64,000 nt of DNA from Papilionanthe hookeriana x Papilionanthe teres (GCA_022702705.1 CM040421.1:73836121-73900120); one strand, 5' to 3'. Shown: positions 33,266-45,600, counted from the stretch's first letter. Notes: generated by a model not told the origin, from the sequence alone. Numbers and translations are program-made.

Positions 33266-35376
33266 AAAAATAACATCACCTAAGACATAAAGAAATTAAA
33301 AAAAAAATAAAAATAAAACAACTTGAACACTATTCCAAACTTAAGCCCATTAATTGAAATTAAGTTAAATCATAAATCATTTGAACATCAATTTGCCCTC
33401 GAAAGTTTTTGTTGTCACAACTCCTAAATGGAGTGTTAAGTGAAGTGTTACCTCACTTATAGGATATTCAAATGTCCTAGATTCATCGAGCAAGATAACA
33501 AAACTTGAACTCCTGGACGATTAATTCATTTGAATAATTAAATTCTCTTAGACTTAAAATAATCCTAGAAATATTGAAAAGATGTTTAAGATTCGTCTTA
33601 AGCACTTCCTCGATATGATAGGATATTTATAAGAATAATTGAACTTAATTGTTCTTCAATGAAGAAAATCATCTTCAAACCAAAATACAAGAACCTAGAC
33701 GTCATAGGAGATGACTAGCTATAGGATTAGGAACTTGGTAGAAAACCATAACCCTTCCCTTAGCTTTACCTAGGAATCTGCTTTAAATGCTTAAATATTC
33801 TAATTGTGTTTTAAGTGCAGCTTGGGATCCAGGTACGCTTTTATTGTAATTTACCTTATTGAAATTTATTTAATCGCATCGCACTTAGTTTTTCTTGCAT
33901 GATAAACAACTGTTGCATGAAAACCAAAACCTTTAGGATAGTCCCTAAAATGAAACCAAAATTAAAATTTAAAATCATTACAAGATAAAATTCACCGCCA
34001 CAACATTTCAAAATATAAAACAACTCAAAATTTAATCACAAACAAAACAACAAAACTACAACTACAACTAAATTAAAACGTCTTGTTGGATGATCGGGAA
34101 TACCTCGGATGATGTAACCTACGTGTTGCTAACGGGATTTCCCATGGTCTAAATGAAAGTGTGGAACTCATTCGATTGAGTTTAGCAAATTCATCTCGAC
34201 TAAGTGAATCCGATAAAAATAACGATGCCGGAAGGATGGAACCGTGGGATCTTAACCGGTGTTGTTATAATCAAATTTAAGATTTGTTTAATTAAAATAT
34301 ATAAAAAAAACACCTGGATTTTAAGATTTTCTCTAAACCAAAACACTTCTCTCATCTCCTGATTTATGATTTCTAAAACTAAACCTCTGCAACAACAAGG
34401 AGCTCGGAGCATGGTGGGCAGCACGGCCATCTTCGTCAGCAAAATAATTCTACAGCAGCTAAACATTCATAGAATTAAACAACAAAGCCATAGGACTTCG
34501 AGGAAGTTTGCCTAGTGCAACATAAATCCTCAACTCTTCGTTAGGCATTTGCATGATCATATCATGTAAATTAAGCCCTAACCGGTCTTAGGACTCCGAG
34601 GTAATCGTCCGATACGGCATAAACCCTCACATCTTCGAGGCTATTTGTATGATTTTATCATACGAATATAAGCCCTAACTAAATTAAAATTGGCAAGATC
34701 AAAATACTAAATAAACATTAGGGCTTTCCTAAATCCAAGCCAAACAATAGGACAGTCGGGAAATTACCGGAGTTCGCTTCGAATCTGTGATTTCTCCTAC
34801 CTTTCTTCCTTTAGATTCCCAAAATAAAGTGTTCCAAATTTGATCCATTCCCTATCGAAATTCCAAAATTCAATCCTTTGAAAACTTAAACTTTGAAATT
34901 CTTGAGAGCAGAACTACCGATTATTATCGAGAGTTTTCTTAGGTGATTCCGTCGCTTAAGATGTAATTAACTATAGGGGCTTGCCCTTATAGGGAATTTT
35001 AAGAACCCGAGTAATATAAACCCCTGTTTAATGTTTTCATATTAAGCAGGGGAACTTGTCGGCTTATAAAATTGGTTCGCAGACCAAACAGATATCACAA
35101 ATCTCATAGTTTATTTAATCGAGCCCCATCATAAGGCAGTGTGTCTATTCTTCGGGATAGATACACGGTTTGTGATGCGATGCTCGTTTATATAAACTAT
35201 TTGGGATGTGAGATCGGTTTGATTTCATATCTTAAAATTTTCAAATTTAAAATTATTTTCAAAATCAAATACTACTTTTCAAATTATTTATTTAAATTAA
35301 ATTTAAAATTCGCCGACAACTTCTGTAGGCGACCCCTTTTAAAAAATACAACACTCAACCTAAAAATATGCCGACA

Positions 35377-36022
35377 ATTGTTACCTTCCAACCACCTGAG
35401 TGAAGTGACTAGAGATCGAGCGATCTTAAACTACTGCATTCAGGAGAGGAAGCCTATTGAAGTCAGGAGCATTATTTATGATTATGTGGAGTCTACTTGC
35501 GAGGTCCAGCACTCGTTGGATTGGTATTTCCATCTCTGATCTACTCACTATGTGTTAGTAATGGAGTCACTGTTGATATTTCTGAGGAGAAGCTGAAGTC
35601 TACTAAGCCAATAGGGCAGGAGAGTGTTAGTATCTATGATCGTCTTCGAGGGAAGAAATCAACCGCTCCTTCTACTTCGCACATACTTCGGGTAGACCTT
35701 CTACTTCTAGACCCTCTGCTTCGCCGAGCCACCATCGATTTCAGGAATCAATGCATGATCAGTTTTTAGAGCAGCAGCAGGAGTTATTTCAAACTCACTG
35801 CATGATTGATATATTGATAGAAAACTAGATCATTTATCTGATTATACCCAGATGAAGAGTAGTTATGATGCTAAGTATGATGAAGCCCTAGTCAGATTCC
35901 TGAAGGTTGAACATGATGTTAGTTTTCCTACTTTTCCTAGTTTCACACCATTTGTAGATCATAAGGACGTAGAATTTTCCTTTGGTGATGAAGAAGATGA
36001 TGAGGCTACAGCTAGTGATTAG
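35377..36022 (+). pseudogene. Right part of an Athila-type 3' ORF (putative plant transposon protein domain)
   Basis: This matches the second half of the ORF at 62384-63552, with shared patterns such as LLP...H..E.TRDRA.LN.CI and acidic ends stopping at equivalent TAGs (36020-36022 and 63550-63552). It starts abruptly at the end of the giant LTR, so the element interrupted this ORF and the left half lies outside the window. Frameshifts occur near 35500 and 35770. The function of this domain is unknown; it is common in the 3' ORF of Athila-like elements. Confidence 0.72.
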
Positions 36023-37269
36023 TAGTTATAGATTTCTATGATGTGCTACTATGTTAGTTTGTTTTGTTTGGATTGTTTGTTAGTTTTGTATTTGATGTAT
36101 GTTGACTATTTTGTGTTAGGATTCTTTCGTGTTGAGACTGAAGTTAGAATTAATTTATATGTTGTTTTAGTTAAATGTTTAGTACTTAATTATTTTGCTC
36201 TGTTTTAATTCTGTTTCAAATTTAATATCATCATAAATTAGCTTGCTTACTTTTTATATACATGCTTCAATTTTATCTTAATTATTCATAAAAGCATGAT
36301 TAAAAGTTAATTTTTCTTTTTAAGATTATTTTTACATACTTATTAAAAATTCTTATGATTTTCTTTCTCTCTTACTTTCAAATTATCATAGTATACCAAA
36401 ACTTAAGTTTGGGGGAAGGGAAAATCCATTCAAAATTAAATTTTATTTGTCCTTAAAGAACTAATATTTTCATAAAAATAAAAACTTTTTAACATAACTT
36501 AAGAAATGAAGAATTTATTTGAGATCACTTTTATTTTTGAAATTATAAACAATTTAGTGAAATTAACCAAAATTTTACTAACTTTGATTGATTCTAAGAA
36601 TAGAATTATTTAACTTAAAGAAGAATGAGATAAATAATTTTTCTATTCATGGTAGAAATAATAGAATTTTAGAAATATTAAGTAATAAAAAATTATCACT
36701 TGGAAAAGAAAAGATTGGAATTCTTTTTGAATTTTTATTTGTGTTATAATAATTAAGTAGAAATGTATAAGTTTTGAAAATATAAGTTAAGGATAGTGAA
36801 GTTCAAAACCATTAACAGGCTATCCAGATATAGTAATCCTCTTTATATCTAAAAAAAAAAAAAAAGATAGAGAGGAGAAGCTTGAGGAAATGCCTAATCA
36901 AAAATTGGCTTCACTTGAATTATCTTATAGAAAGAAAACTAATTACATACATTACTTAATTTTTATACATAAATATTTATTTAGAAAAGATTTTTCAAGA
37001 AGATCTTTTTCTTGTAAATAATCTTTGAAAGCTTAATATAATAGACTTCTATTATTTTCAAAATGAATGAAAAGTTTGAAATCTTATGATTTGGTAGTTA
37101 AATATTCTTTAAATTCTTAAAATTAAACTTAGTTAGTGAAATTGGGTTAATAATTTACTAAAGACTTCATAAAATAAAAAATTATAAGGAATCTTAAATA
37201 TTTATCTTTTATTTCCAAAGGTTATATTTTTATATGGTAGAAAGAGTTACTTGAGGACAAGTAACATTT
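36023..37269 (+). other. 3' internal non-coding region of the left Athila-type element
   Basis: AT-rich and without coding. It holds a first polypurine tract at 36405-36415 and a poly-A run at about 36851-36865. Its block GGCTATCCAGATATAGTAATCC (36828-36849) recurs reversed near 50344-50370 and 52627-52652, marking related elements there. Confidence 0.6.
36405..36415 (+). other. Upstream polypurine tract
   Basis: AAGTTTGGGGG, identical to the tract next to the LTR at 37270-37280 but 865 bp further upstream. It could prime a second plus-strand start. Confidence 0.55.
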
Positions 37270-37280
37270 AAGTTTGGGGG
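37270..37280 (+). other. Polypurine tract of the left Athila-type element
   Basis: AAGTTTGGGGG, 4 bp before the LTR start TGATCT at 37285. Standard plus-strand primer site. Confidence 0.75.
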
Positions 37281-37467
37281 ATTTTGATCTATAAAAAAAT
37301 ACATATTTCTTTATGTCTTAATTCTTATTAATTTCTAAGGATATTATGCTTTAATGAAAGGTATTTTTGTGTTTTTGGATGTAGGTAATGTAAAAAGATC
37401 TAAGAAGGAAAAAGGAGCAAAAATGAGCAAAAATGGAGCAAAATACCAAAAGGATAAAAAAATATGG

Positions 37468-37752
37468 TCTGGCGCCTAGGCGCCAGAAACTGGCGCCAAA
37501 GCGCCAGACTCGATATGAAAACTGTCAAGTTTTTGACAACGTTTGATCAGTTATTTTGACGCAGTGAGCGGTTATGGGACATTCTAGAAGGCTGGCAGTT
37601 GTTCCTTGATAATAGGACATGTGATACATTGCATTTGGACGCTCCAAAACGGTTTTAATCACGAAGAGGTGCGAGCCAAAGTGAAGAGGTGCGAAGAACT
37701 GGACCCGATGTCCGGAGCCTAGGCGCCAGATTCCGGCGCTTAGGCGCCAGAC
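37468..37752. repeat. GC-rich palindrome cluster upstream of the TATA box
   Basis: A perfect 20-bp palindrome TCTGGCGCCTAGGCGCCAGA at 37468-37487, a 7-bp-stem hairpin CTGGCGC/GCGCCAG at 37490-37507, and a second group GCCTAGGCGCCAG..GGCGCTTAGGCGCCAG at about 37717-37750. They stand out in an AT-rich LTR. Confidence 0.85.
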
Positions 37753-37821
37753 CGACCTTCTAGAAGATTCATTGAATGTGGACATGTTTTGAAGAGGTGC
37801 CTCAAGGCAACCCTTGAAGCC

Positions 37822-37829
37822 TATAAATA
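37822..37829 (+). promoter_or_regulatory. TATA box of the left Athila-type LTR
   Basis: TATAAATA in the context GCCTATAAATAGAGG. It matches 53332-53339 in the right-hand LTR and lies 70 bp after the palindrome cluster. Confidence 0.75.
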
Positions 37830-38228
37830 GAGGTCCATTTCTTCAGAAAATGTGCCCCTTCAATTGTACCCCTTTCTCTTATCTACTTTAGGATCTCTCA
37901 CCCTTAGAGAGAGAATTAGAGAGAGAAATTTAGGGCCACTTTTGTTTAGTTTAGTGAGTTTATTTTCAAGTTATTGTATCTGGAGTTCATTACACTGTGG
38001 AGTTAGTAGGAATCAGAAGATCTGTAGAAGAAATATTTGAGATAAGTATATTTATACATTTGATTTAAAGTTTAATTATCATGTTTTGCTATTTATTTTC
38101 AATGTGTTCTGAGTAGTTAGTTTACTTTCTTTATACAGATTCGATGGATATTTAAAATTCAAAATATTTTTAAAACATTGTGATGACATTAATACCTGAT
38201 CTTACTTTACTTTTAAATTGGTCGTTTG

Positions 38229-38652
38229 AATTGTTAAAACCTGTTGAAGAGTTTTGAGACCTTGAAGGAGAAGAACTCTTAACTTGTAAATGTCACATGA
38301 ATCCTTGGGTAGTCGAAGGCCATGAGCGAGCTATTTAAGGTGAAGTGAAAATAAATAGGAAGATAAGATTTAACGAGCGTAGAATTGATAAGTTTTTAGA
38401 GTGACAGACTAAATTCTTATAAATTGATTTATAGACTAGGAATTGTTAAAACCTGTTGAAGAGTTTTGAGACCTTGAAGGAGAAGAACTCTTAACTTGTA
38501 AATGTCACATGAATCTTTGGGTAGTTGAAGGCCATGAGCGGGCTATTTAAGGTGAAGTGCAAATAAATAGGAAGATAAGATTTAACGGGCGTAGAATTGA
38601 TAAGTGTTTAGAGTGACAGACTAAATTCTTATAAATTGATTTATAGACTAGG
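38229..38652 (+). repeat. 212-bp tandem duplication in the LTR
   Basis: Copy 1 is 38229-38440 and copy 2 is 38441-38652, differing at only a few bases (for example GAGCGAGC versus GAGCGGGC). The other LTRs here have a single copy. Confidence 0.9.
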
Positions 38653-38764
38653 AAAGGGTCACTAGTAGGGCCGACCATAGCCACCCTTGGACATCTAGAA
38701 GTGTGAGCCTAGATTAACCCATTCTATTAACAATACATCCGGACATATTCTGTAAATTAGCCAA

Positions 38765-38798
38765 TGTTCTTTGCGCCTGGATCAAAGGGTAAAGAATA
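38765..38798 (+). other. Candidate RNA stem-loop in the Athila-type LTR
   Basis: TGTTCTTTGC pairs with GTAAAGAATA (10 pairs, two G-U) around a 14-nt loop. Equivalent stems at 54005-54038 (+), 48543-48572 (-) and 51874-51907 (-) keep pairing although their sequences differ. Confidence 0.6.
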
Positions 38799-39149
38799 GG
38801 AATGCTTCTATTTGGCACAATACCATAAATCAAATTCTCCAACGAATATTAAATTATCTTAAAAATCTTAGATTAATTGAAGGAAAGAAAGTTGTTTATT
38901 TTATATAGAATTCATAAAATCATTTTCTTATTCTTGTTGTCTTATTTGCATCTAATAAATTAATAGTAATTTATAATCAAATTAAAAGATAAAATATAAA
39001 TATTTTTACTATTTTATTTTATTTTTCTTTCTTCATAGAAAATTTATTTCTATAAATCTTCCCTGTGGGATCGATACTGGGGTTTTCGTTTAAAAACTCT
39101 ATATTACTTGAAACGATACGTATACTTGCGTAGTACCCCTAGTGTGTCA

Positions 39150-39535
39150 AAATATTTTCTAAATTATATAAATTTTATACACTGGCCGCTATTTATAAAT
39201 TGAGTCAAAGCTTTTGGCTATCTTTTGGAAGCAAACATTACTGCGTTATTTGCGGTCGGGTCAATCCCCTTTGAAATTGGCGCCAAATTCATTTGAATTT
39301 CGATTTTTAACTGTGGCGGCTAAGAGCCGGCCCAGCGGCGCTTAGCCGCCAATGCCAAAATTTTGATTTTTCATTATTTTTGCTCCAAATTTGATCAAAT
39401 TTTGCTCCTTTCATCATGACCATCCATTTTCATCATACCTGCAAGAAAAACACAAATACCTTCTCTTAAAGTGCAATATCATTAAAAATATGTTTAAAAA
39501 TGTGCATAAAAATACTATATATTTTAGGTGTATCA
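39150..39535 (-). mobile_element. Reversed Athila-type LTR fragment (U3 start)
   Basis: On the - strand it begins TGATACACCTAAAA at 39535, then has a GTGTTTTTCTTGCAGGT acceptor-like site, and palindromic GC blocks (TTGGCGCCAA at 39277-39286; 11-bp arms TGGCGGCTAAG/CTTAGCCGCCA at 39314-39351). It lacks the TATA box and U5. The left boundary (about 39230) is uncertain; the first 80 bp may belong to the neighbouring element. Confidence 0.6.
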
Positions 39536-42083
39536 TCAACCCTCTAGAGTGAACTGGAGGAAGTTCGGATGGCTAGCTCAATCTCCTGCATCAGGGCAGA
39601 AGAAGTGAGGATACTAAATATAAATTTGGTGGGCATGCGATGTATGTTATTTTGTTGAGTCAGTGCCATAGAGCAGCTCGAGGTGATGGATGACCCAGTT
39701 GTAAAATACTTTTTTATCGTAAATAAAGCTTAGTTTTTCTAAATTTCAAAAAGAAAATCAGTTATTGTGCATCTCTTTTTTCACATCAATTTAATGTGTA
39801 TTTTCAAAGTTCAATGTACAGATTCGAGACATTTTCAACTCGTCCTGTACCCTATAAGGAGGGTTGAGTAAAGAGTTAATGAATCCTTTTCATTTTTTTT
39901 CTTCACATGGGTTTATTTATCTCAGAGTTCCATGGCTTCTATGTGCTCCCGTCAGATTTTCAGTCTGACAAGGAAGATCGAGAGATCAAACTTAATAGCC
40001 TTTAATGTGGACGCATTAGATGACATTATTGTGTATGACACAAGTGTCATTCTCAAACAAGTGGAGGTAGAGGTTTAGAAGATAGAGTTTCTGGGGGATG
40101 ATCTGATCTGTTTCAGTTGATTGAATTAGAGAAAAAGATAATGATTTGAAATTCTAATTATTGAGGGTGTTCAGAGAAGACATGAGCATCAAGATCTGGC
40201 AGACAAGTGACCCTTATAAGAAGAATAAGGGGTTTTTGCCTGACTCAAGGTGCTTGAATCAACCATCCCGGTCATGCAGTTATCAGTGGTTCGGCACACC
40301 TACCGAAAAACCATAAATCGGGTGTTGAACACAAACAAATATGTCCATGATCCCCGACCTATTGGCCACCTCTGATTAGGTAAAAGAGAAGAGAGAACTA
40401 GATAAGGTTGCCATAATTTCAAAGAAGGAGCCAAACAAAAGAATGAAAGCATGTAGCTCTCCTTAAAGTTGGATGTACGAGGAATAATAAGAAGGTGATC
40501 CGACGGGAGAGACAGTCACAAGTTTGGATTTAATACATTTTATCTCCAAAATTTTAGTCGGTATTCAAAATAAGGTTACATAAGAGTTTGTAATAATTAA
40601 ATGAAAACCTGACATGGTGAACTTAGGTTATTTATGTGGCCATCACCACAAGGAGTTGACTTCTTCTTCCTTTTAATTGGAGACTAGAGAGCCCTTAGAG
40701 CATCCTTCCACATAAGAGGTTCCTACTGTCGACTTAGGATAACATCCATTTATCTAAGAGAGCTGAGTCAAGCCAAAAATCTCTAAAATCTCCACTAAAC
40801 TAGTGGAGTGTAAGATGTGGAGGAAATTTTGAATGGGGGTCTTGAGTCAATTAAAGAAGTTGAACAGAGCTGAAAGGGCAAGGTTGTGGCTTCCAACTTT
40901 GATTCTTTTCTACCTTTGCCTTAAATGGACAAGAAGGGTGGAAAGGACCACTGGGTTCACTTATATAAGAAACGATCAAAAATTTTCATGAATTTAAATT
41001 TGAGTTTTGGATTAATAAATGTTGAGAGGTATTAGTTTCCATTGAACTCTTCCTCGGACGAGTATACAACCACTATTATAGACATTTTATCGTTAGTCAG
41101 CCTTAAGAAGCACTTGGATAACCTCTACCCTTTGGAGCTATGCCATTTAGTAGATCACATCCAGTTGCTTGGGTATGTGTTGACAAGTTACATGACTTCA
41201 CTGTAATTGGCTATGAGGGAGAGAGCAAGAAGGTTGAGGTGAGAGCCAAAAAATATCAAGAGAGGGCAAAGATGGCAATAATGAGGGTGACACAAGCAAA
41301 GGCAGGGACATAACTAAATGATGTAATGGTAGAGTTGAATTTAGCATTTATGTGGGTATCTATTATCCAAGAGGACAACACTAATTTAATAGAATAGGTA
41401 GCCACTACGAAGACAGCCGAGGAACATTGTGGTGCTCAGGTTGAGTACTTAGGGGAGGGTCGAATAATAGCAGTTGACCAGTTTGTGAAATTAGGCATGG
41501 TCGATCCTAAATACTATGAAAATAAGGAGTTTTTGATGTTCCTTCTACATCTGACCTCATAAACATTAAGGAGTTCAAGAAGCTTTTCAACGTTCCTTCT
41601 GCATCTAACCTTCAAAATAATTTTGAGGGCAATAAAGTAGTGGACGGAGGATCGTCCAAGACTCAGCCTGACGACCCTTAGACTTGAACTTATTTTCCTT
41701 ATTTTTTTACACGTAATCAAAATTATGTAATTGATGTTTTTGTAATGAATGACCAAATAAATGAAATAAATCCATTTGATCTACTTTACCTGTAATTTTA
41801 TGTTAGATAGATTCATGACATTATTCACCATACCTTGATTACTCTGTGGTTATTGTTCGACTCAAACATTATCTTTCATTGTTCAACAATTAAAGGTTGA
41901 CTTTGTTCCTATGGGTGAGTTAGACATCATGATTACACTTATGGTTGTTTAGGTTTTGACCATTTGGGCAGTATGTACCAAGCCAGTTTGAGTGCCAAAT
42001 CTTTTACAGACCTAACTATTTCATTTAACTGGACCCATTTTTCTTCATGGTGGTTTTCTTGGATCACTTCATAGAGCACTGTC
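39536..42083 (+). other. Decayed sequence, possible coding relic
   Basis: No long open frame exists. Short runs on the + strand around 40970-41690 read like old protein code (HLDNLYPLELCHLVDHIQLL; a charged segment with VRAKKYQERAKM) with stops every few dozen codons. They resemble in style the gag-like proteins of plant gypsy elements, but I cannot name a family. Sequence from 39560 to 40970 shows no recognisable content. Confidence 0.3.
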
Positions 42084-43203
42084 ACTACAAGGTAGATAGT
42101 CGTCCCTAAAAAATGACTCAAGGAAATTTCTATATTTGAGAATATGCGACCAAGTGTGAGAACACTTCATGTGGTGGTGTCTTTTATTGTGATCGAGTAC
42201 AAAATACATATATTTTTTGGTCATCCTTAATTGTTATTGAACGTCAGAATGCTTATTTTAGCCATCTTTTTTGGTTAAGCTTGTTCCCCGTGCCTCGTTT
42301 CAATGTGAGGTTCATCGGCCTTTCATTTCCCCGAGACTTGTTTTAATTATGGAGTTTTAATAGCAAAATTAGTTATTTTGCAAGTATACAACGATAAAAC
42401 AAAAGTTAATATGAAGTAAATTCATAAGTATGAGAGTCATCGAACTATCAAGCATCAATATAATGTAATTTCTTTCAAGGAAAGAATTTTATAAGCGTCT
42501 CTGCTCCACTTTCCATGAATCTTTTTTCTTTGAATAATTTATTGTTAGCGAATATTAGTTTTATTATGCAAATGTAAATTTTGTTATCTTTAATTAATAT
42601 ATGTTCTTTTATTTATATGTTAATTAGTTTTGTTACTGTGTTGTGTTGTGTTTTGATTAATCTGTAATGATTGCAGATGTGTAGATTGTAGCTTTGAAAC
42701 ATGGTTTTATATTTATTTCTGATGGTACACATTTTTGATGGCTTATCAAATATTTTTTTAATAATTATCAGACCAGAAACTATTTTCCGACGGTCTATTG
42801 AACAAGCGGCATCTGGGCAAAGTGCTGCACTTTTGCTGCAGACAAAGTCGTTGGTAAATTTCCACGGCTCACCGATGATTTGGCGACAGTTTATAGACAA
42901 AATCGCAACAAATTTCCAACGAAACTGCGACACTTTTCTTACGGGTGTTCTTTGGTTATATAATCGATGACCAAGCTACGGTTAAACATGACATGTTTTT
43001 GAATCTATAATGACCATTATGGTACATTGATTAACCGTCAGTTAATGTAAGCCGTCATTAAATCCATCGGTAATTTAATTACCGATAAGCATTTTTTCAT
43101 GTCAATTTTGTATTAGCTAAACAGTTAGTAAATATATTACCTACAGTTTATCCATTCTTAACGACGGTATTTGACCGCCGGTAATACATTAAATTCCTGT
43201 AGA
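42084..43203. mobile_element. Possible small CACTA-like DNA transposon
   Basis: The left end reads CACTACAAGG (42081 region) and the right end, read reversed, CTCTACAGGAATTTAATG. The right 200 bp hold several ACCGNCGG-type words (CCGACGGTC, CGACGGTATTTGACCGCCGG, ACCGTCAG), the sort of subterminal motifs found in plant CACTA elements. No transposase is present. The two ends match imperfectly and no 3-bp target repeat is evident, so the borders are tentative. Confidence 0.35.
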
Positions 43204-45600
43204 GATATAAGAAATAAACAACGCCATGATAAGTATTAAATATAAATAATAGAGTTGCCAATCAAATATGCCTTGATCCGGTCTATTTTTTTAGGACATA
43301 ACGTTAAGATATTTAGATCTAAAAAATATGTTTCTATATTTTGACTTTCCATGCACATTTACACATAAAGTTGAAATATAGATTGATTTTCTTTATTATA
43401 TTTACATATTTGTATAGAGAGTGGAATTAAACTTGATGGGGTTTTAGTCTAAAATTCTGGGTTCTCTGTTAGCTTTGGGAGCTCGAGGTTAGCTTATAAC
43501 ACCAACTTTGAATACATCCAAAAATCCATCCATTATAATTTTCTTCAACCAACTTATAATCTTTGTTGATGTTGTCCAAATCAAAAGTTTCAATTTATCT
43601 CTTTTCTTTGTATATTCTCTAAAATTCTAAGAAAAAAAGTTATGATAGCTCATAAGTTAGAGTAATTTTCATGGATGAGCCTTCATCTTGTGTATGCTCT
43701 TTGACATGAGGAGGGAAATCATCTATTTTTTATGTTTTGATCTTTGGTGCACGCATTACATAAATATAAAATCAATATTGGTGTTCTCTAACACTAACAT
43801 TCATAACTACAAGGACAACTTAATCTAATGACATGTTGTTTACTTGACTTTTATTCCAAATGAGAAATGAATAAAGCCAACAGTTATCCTAAACTATTAT
43901 AGTTATATAAACTTGAGGAAGAATGGAAATAAATTATTATAGAAGCTTGCAAAAAAAAATCACGATTAGATTAATCTCATTAATAAGATTATTAACATTG
44001 TAAGTATTTTCAAAGTAAGAATGCTATTGACATATAGCATCCTTTATATTACCACTATGTTTGCATCTCAAGGCACACTATTGATAAATATGTCATTTTT
44101 ATGGATCTCGCAATGAATCAATATGAGAAGGGAAAAATTGACCTACTAAAGGATTTTAGAGTGGCAACTAAGGAAACTAGTCACACTCAACAATGCCAAG
44201 GAAGGAAAAAAAGTAACAATTTTACAGTCCCATTATTATATTATTTTTATCTCATCTCCATCTATTTTTAAGGTATATTTCATGCTTACCACTTTTATAT
44301 AAGATCTAAAAAATTATTTAGTAGAATATTGAAGCACCGCATGTTGATAAGAAAGGTCTCACAAAGGTAATGGTGTGCCAATAAATCGCTATACCTACCA
44401 AAATATGTCTAATTCTAGTTGCAACCACTTTAGAATTACAAATTCTTCTTTTTTAGAAATAAAACATAAAATAAGGAAAAACTATAACCTCTAGTATAAT
44501 AATGAATTCATCCCACCAATGACCTCAAATTACTTCCTCTTCTATACTTTTAAATTAAAAATGGCAAGCTTGTTGATTCCTCAAAAGGGTCATGCACCCT
44601 AACTAGTTTTCTCCTATCCTCCGCCCGGAAGATGAAATTTGCCCCTCGGATGCTATGGGGAGCTTCACTCTAGCTACCATTTTGGCCTCGACAACCCGAG
44701 GGTTTGAAGGCACGGAGATGGGTTAAATAGGCTCCTTCTCCACATTAGCGGGATCGTCGACTGTGACCTTAGGCCCAGCTAGAGGATCGATCGACTGCCC
44801 CTCTGTTTGCTCCCGAAATCATCCTTATTGCGAACCTACAAAAGAGTCAAAGTACCCTATTTGATCCTCGTGATCACTGACTTTTGACCTCTATTGCTTT
44901 CTTCTTGCTTGTTTCCCACTCAAGAGTTTTCTCCACCAGGTTTCTCATTACATCAAAGTTTTGAACTCTGGCTCACATGCTTCCAAGGGCCCTGAGGGGC
45001 AAGTCCCTATCAGCACCAAAGGCTTCTTCACCAAACATCGCTACAAGACCGAGCGGAGAGAAGCAACCATGTAAGGAGAAAGAAGAAGAGAGGATCGCAT
45101 GCAACCACTACCACCCATGGCCTATTATAATAGCTTGGTCATGCAAATCCAAGAAAATCATTTATTAAGCAATTACATCATCATAAATTGGATTCATGCT
45201 CTTAATTTTGTATCAACAAAATATTCCCTTGTACTTCTTCATAGCACGACTTTCATGGAGCAAGGAAATTGGAAACTGTGCATGTATACAAAAATTATAT
45301 CAGTACAAATCTCAAAACAATCCAATAATCAAGTCAAATGCAATAAACGGAGAAATCGGACGATGGGACTATAACCCCCAAACAATAAAAAGTTTCCTTG
45401 AAATGAAGCGTAAGGATCGAGCTATTGAAAGTCGTTATGATCTTTCTAAAACTAACTGGTGGTACCACAGAGTGACAATCGATTAAAAGACAACGAAGCG
45501 GATCGAGGAAGAACGAGTGGCTGCACATCCACCGATCGTCGGGACCCATGTCGATCAATTGAGTCCACTTGCTTTTTAATATTTTTGACACATATAATAT
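43204..45600. other. Unassigned region
   Basis: AT-rich to about 44600, with no coding, repeat or RNA gene that I can support. From 44600 to 45540 the GC content rises and frames of 60-96 codons appear (44977-45168, 45099-45374, 45196-45486) without a recognisable domain or shared phase. This could be an old retrotransposon fragment. Confidence 0.3.

Larger units (their letters stand above)
27933..35376 (+). mobile_element. 3' LTR of the giant Tat element
   Basis: It begins TGTTGACCTCATTTTTGATG, ends TATGCCGACA and is 7444 bp. The start contains a perfect hairpin, GACCTCAT/ATGAGGTC with a 5-nt loop. It pairs with the partial 5' LTR at 1-460 through shared variants. Within it are a GC-rich block (about 29900-31100), a TATA-like box at 30294-30301, a self-complementary ATGAACGG/CCGTTCAT near 30922 and an AT pentamer tract at 32920-33265. 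The sequence to its right is Athila-type ORF, so the element inserted there. The 5 bp after it (ATTGT) should match the 5 bp before the 5' LTR, outside the window. Confidence 0.87.
37285..39149 (+). mobile_element. 3' LTR of the left Athila-type element
   Basis: It starts TGATCTATAAAA right after a polypurine tract and ends near TAGTGTGTCA. It shares order and motifs with the LTR at 52890-54434: an AG-ended pyrimidine tract about 95 bp in, GC palindromes, a TATAAATA box, a GGGTAAAGAATAGGAATGCT block, TCCCTGTGGGATCGATA and ACGTATACTTGCGTAG. The right end is set by analogy. About 50-80 bp further right there is a weak primer-site-like stretch (GAGTCAAAGCTTTTGGC), so this LTR may once have bordered a second internal region. 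Confidence 0.75.

Noticed and set aside
39536..42083. Decayed coding relic as a named gag or transposase family
   Set aside because: Only fragments of protein-like code remain; not enough to name a family.
44600..45600. Short frames in a higher-GC stretch as a host gene
   Set aside because: No domain, no shared reading frame, no start/stop context and no splice pattern that I could defend.
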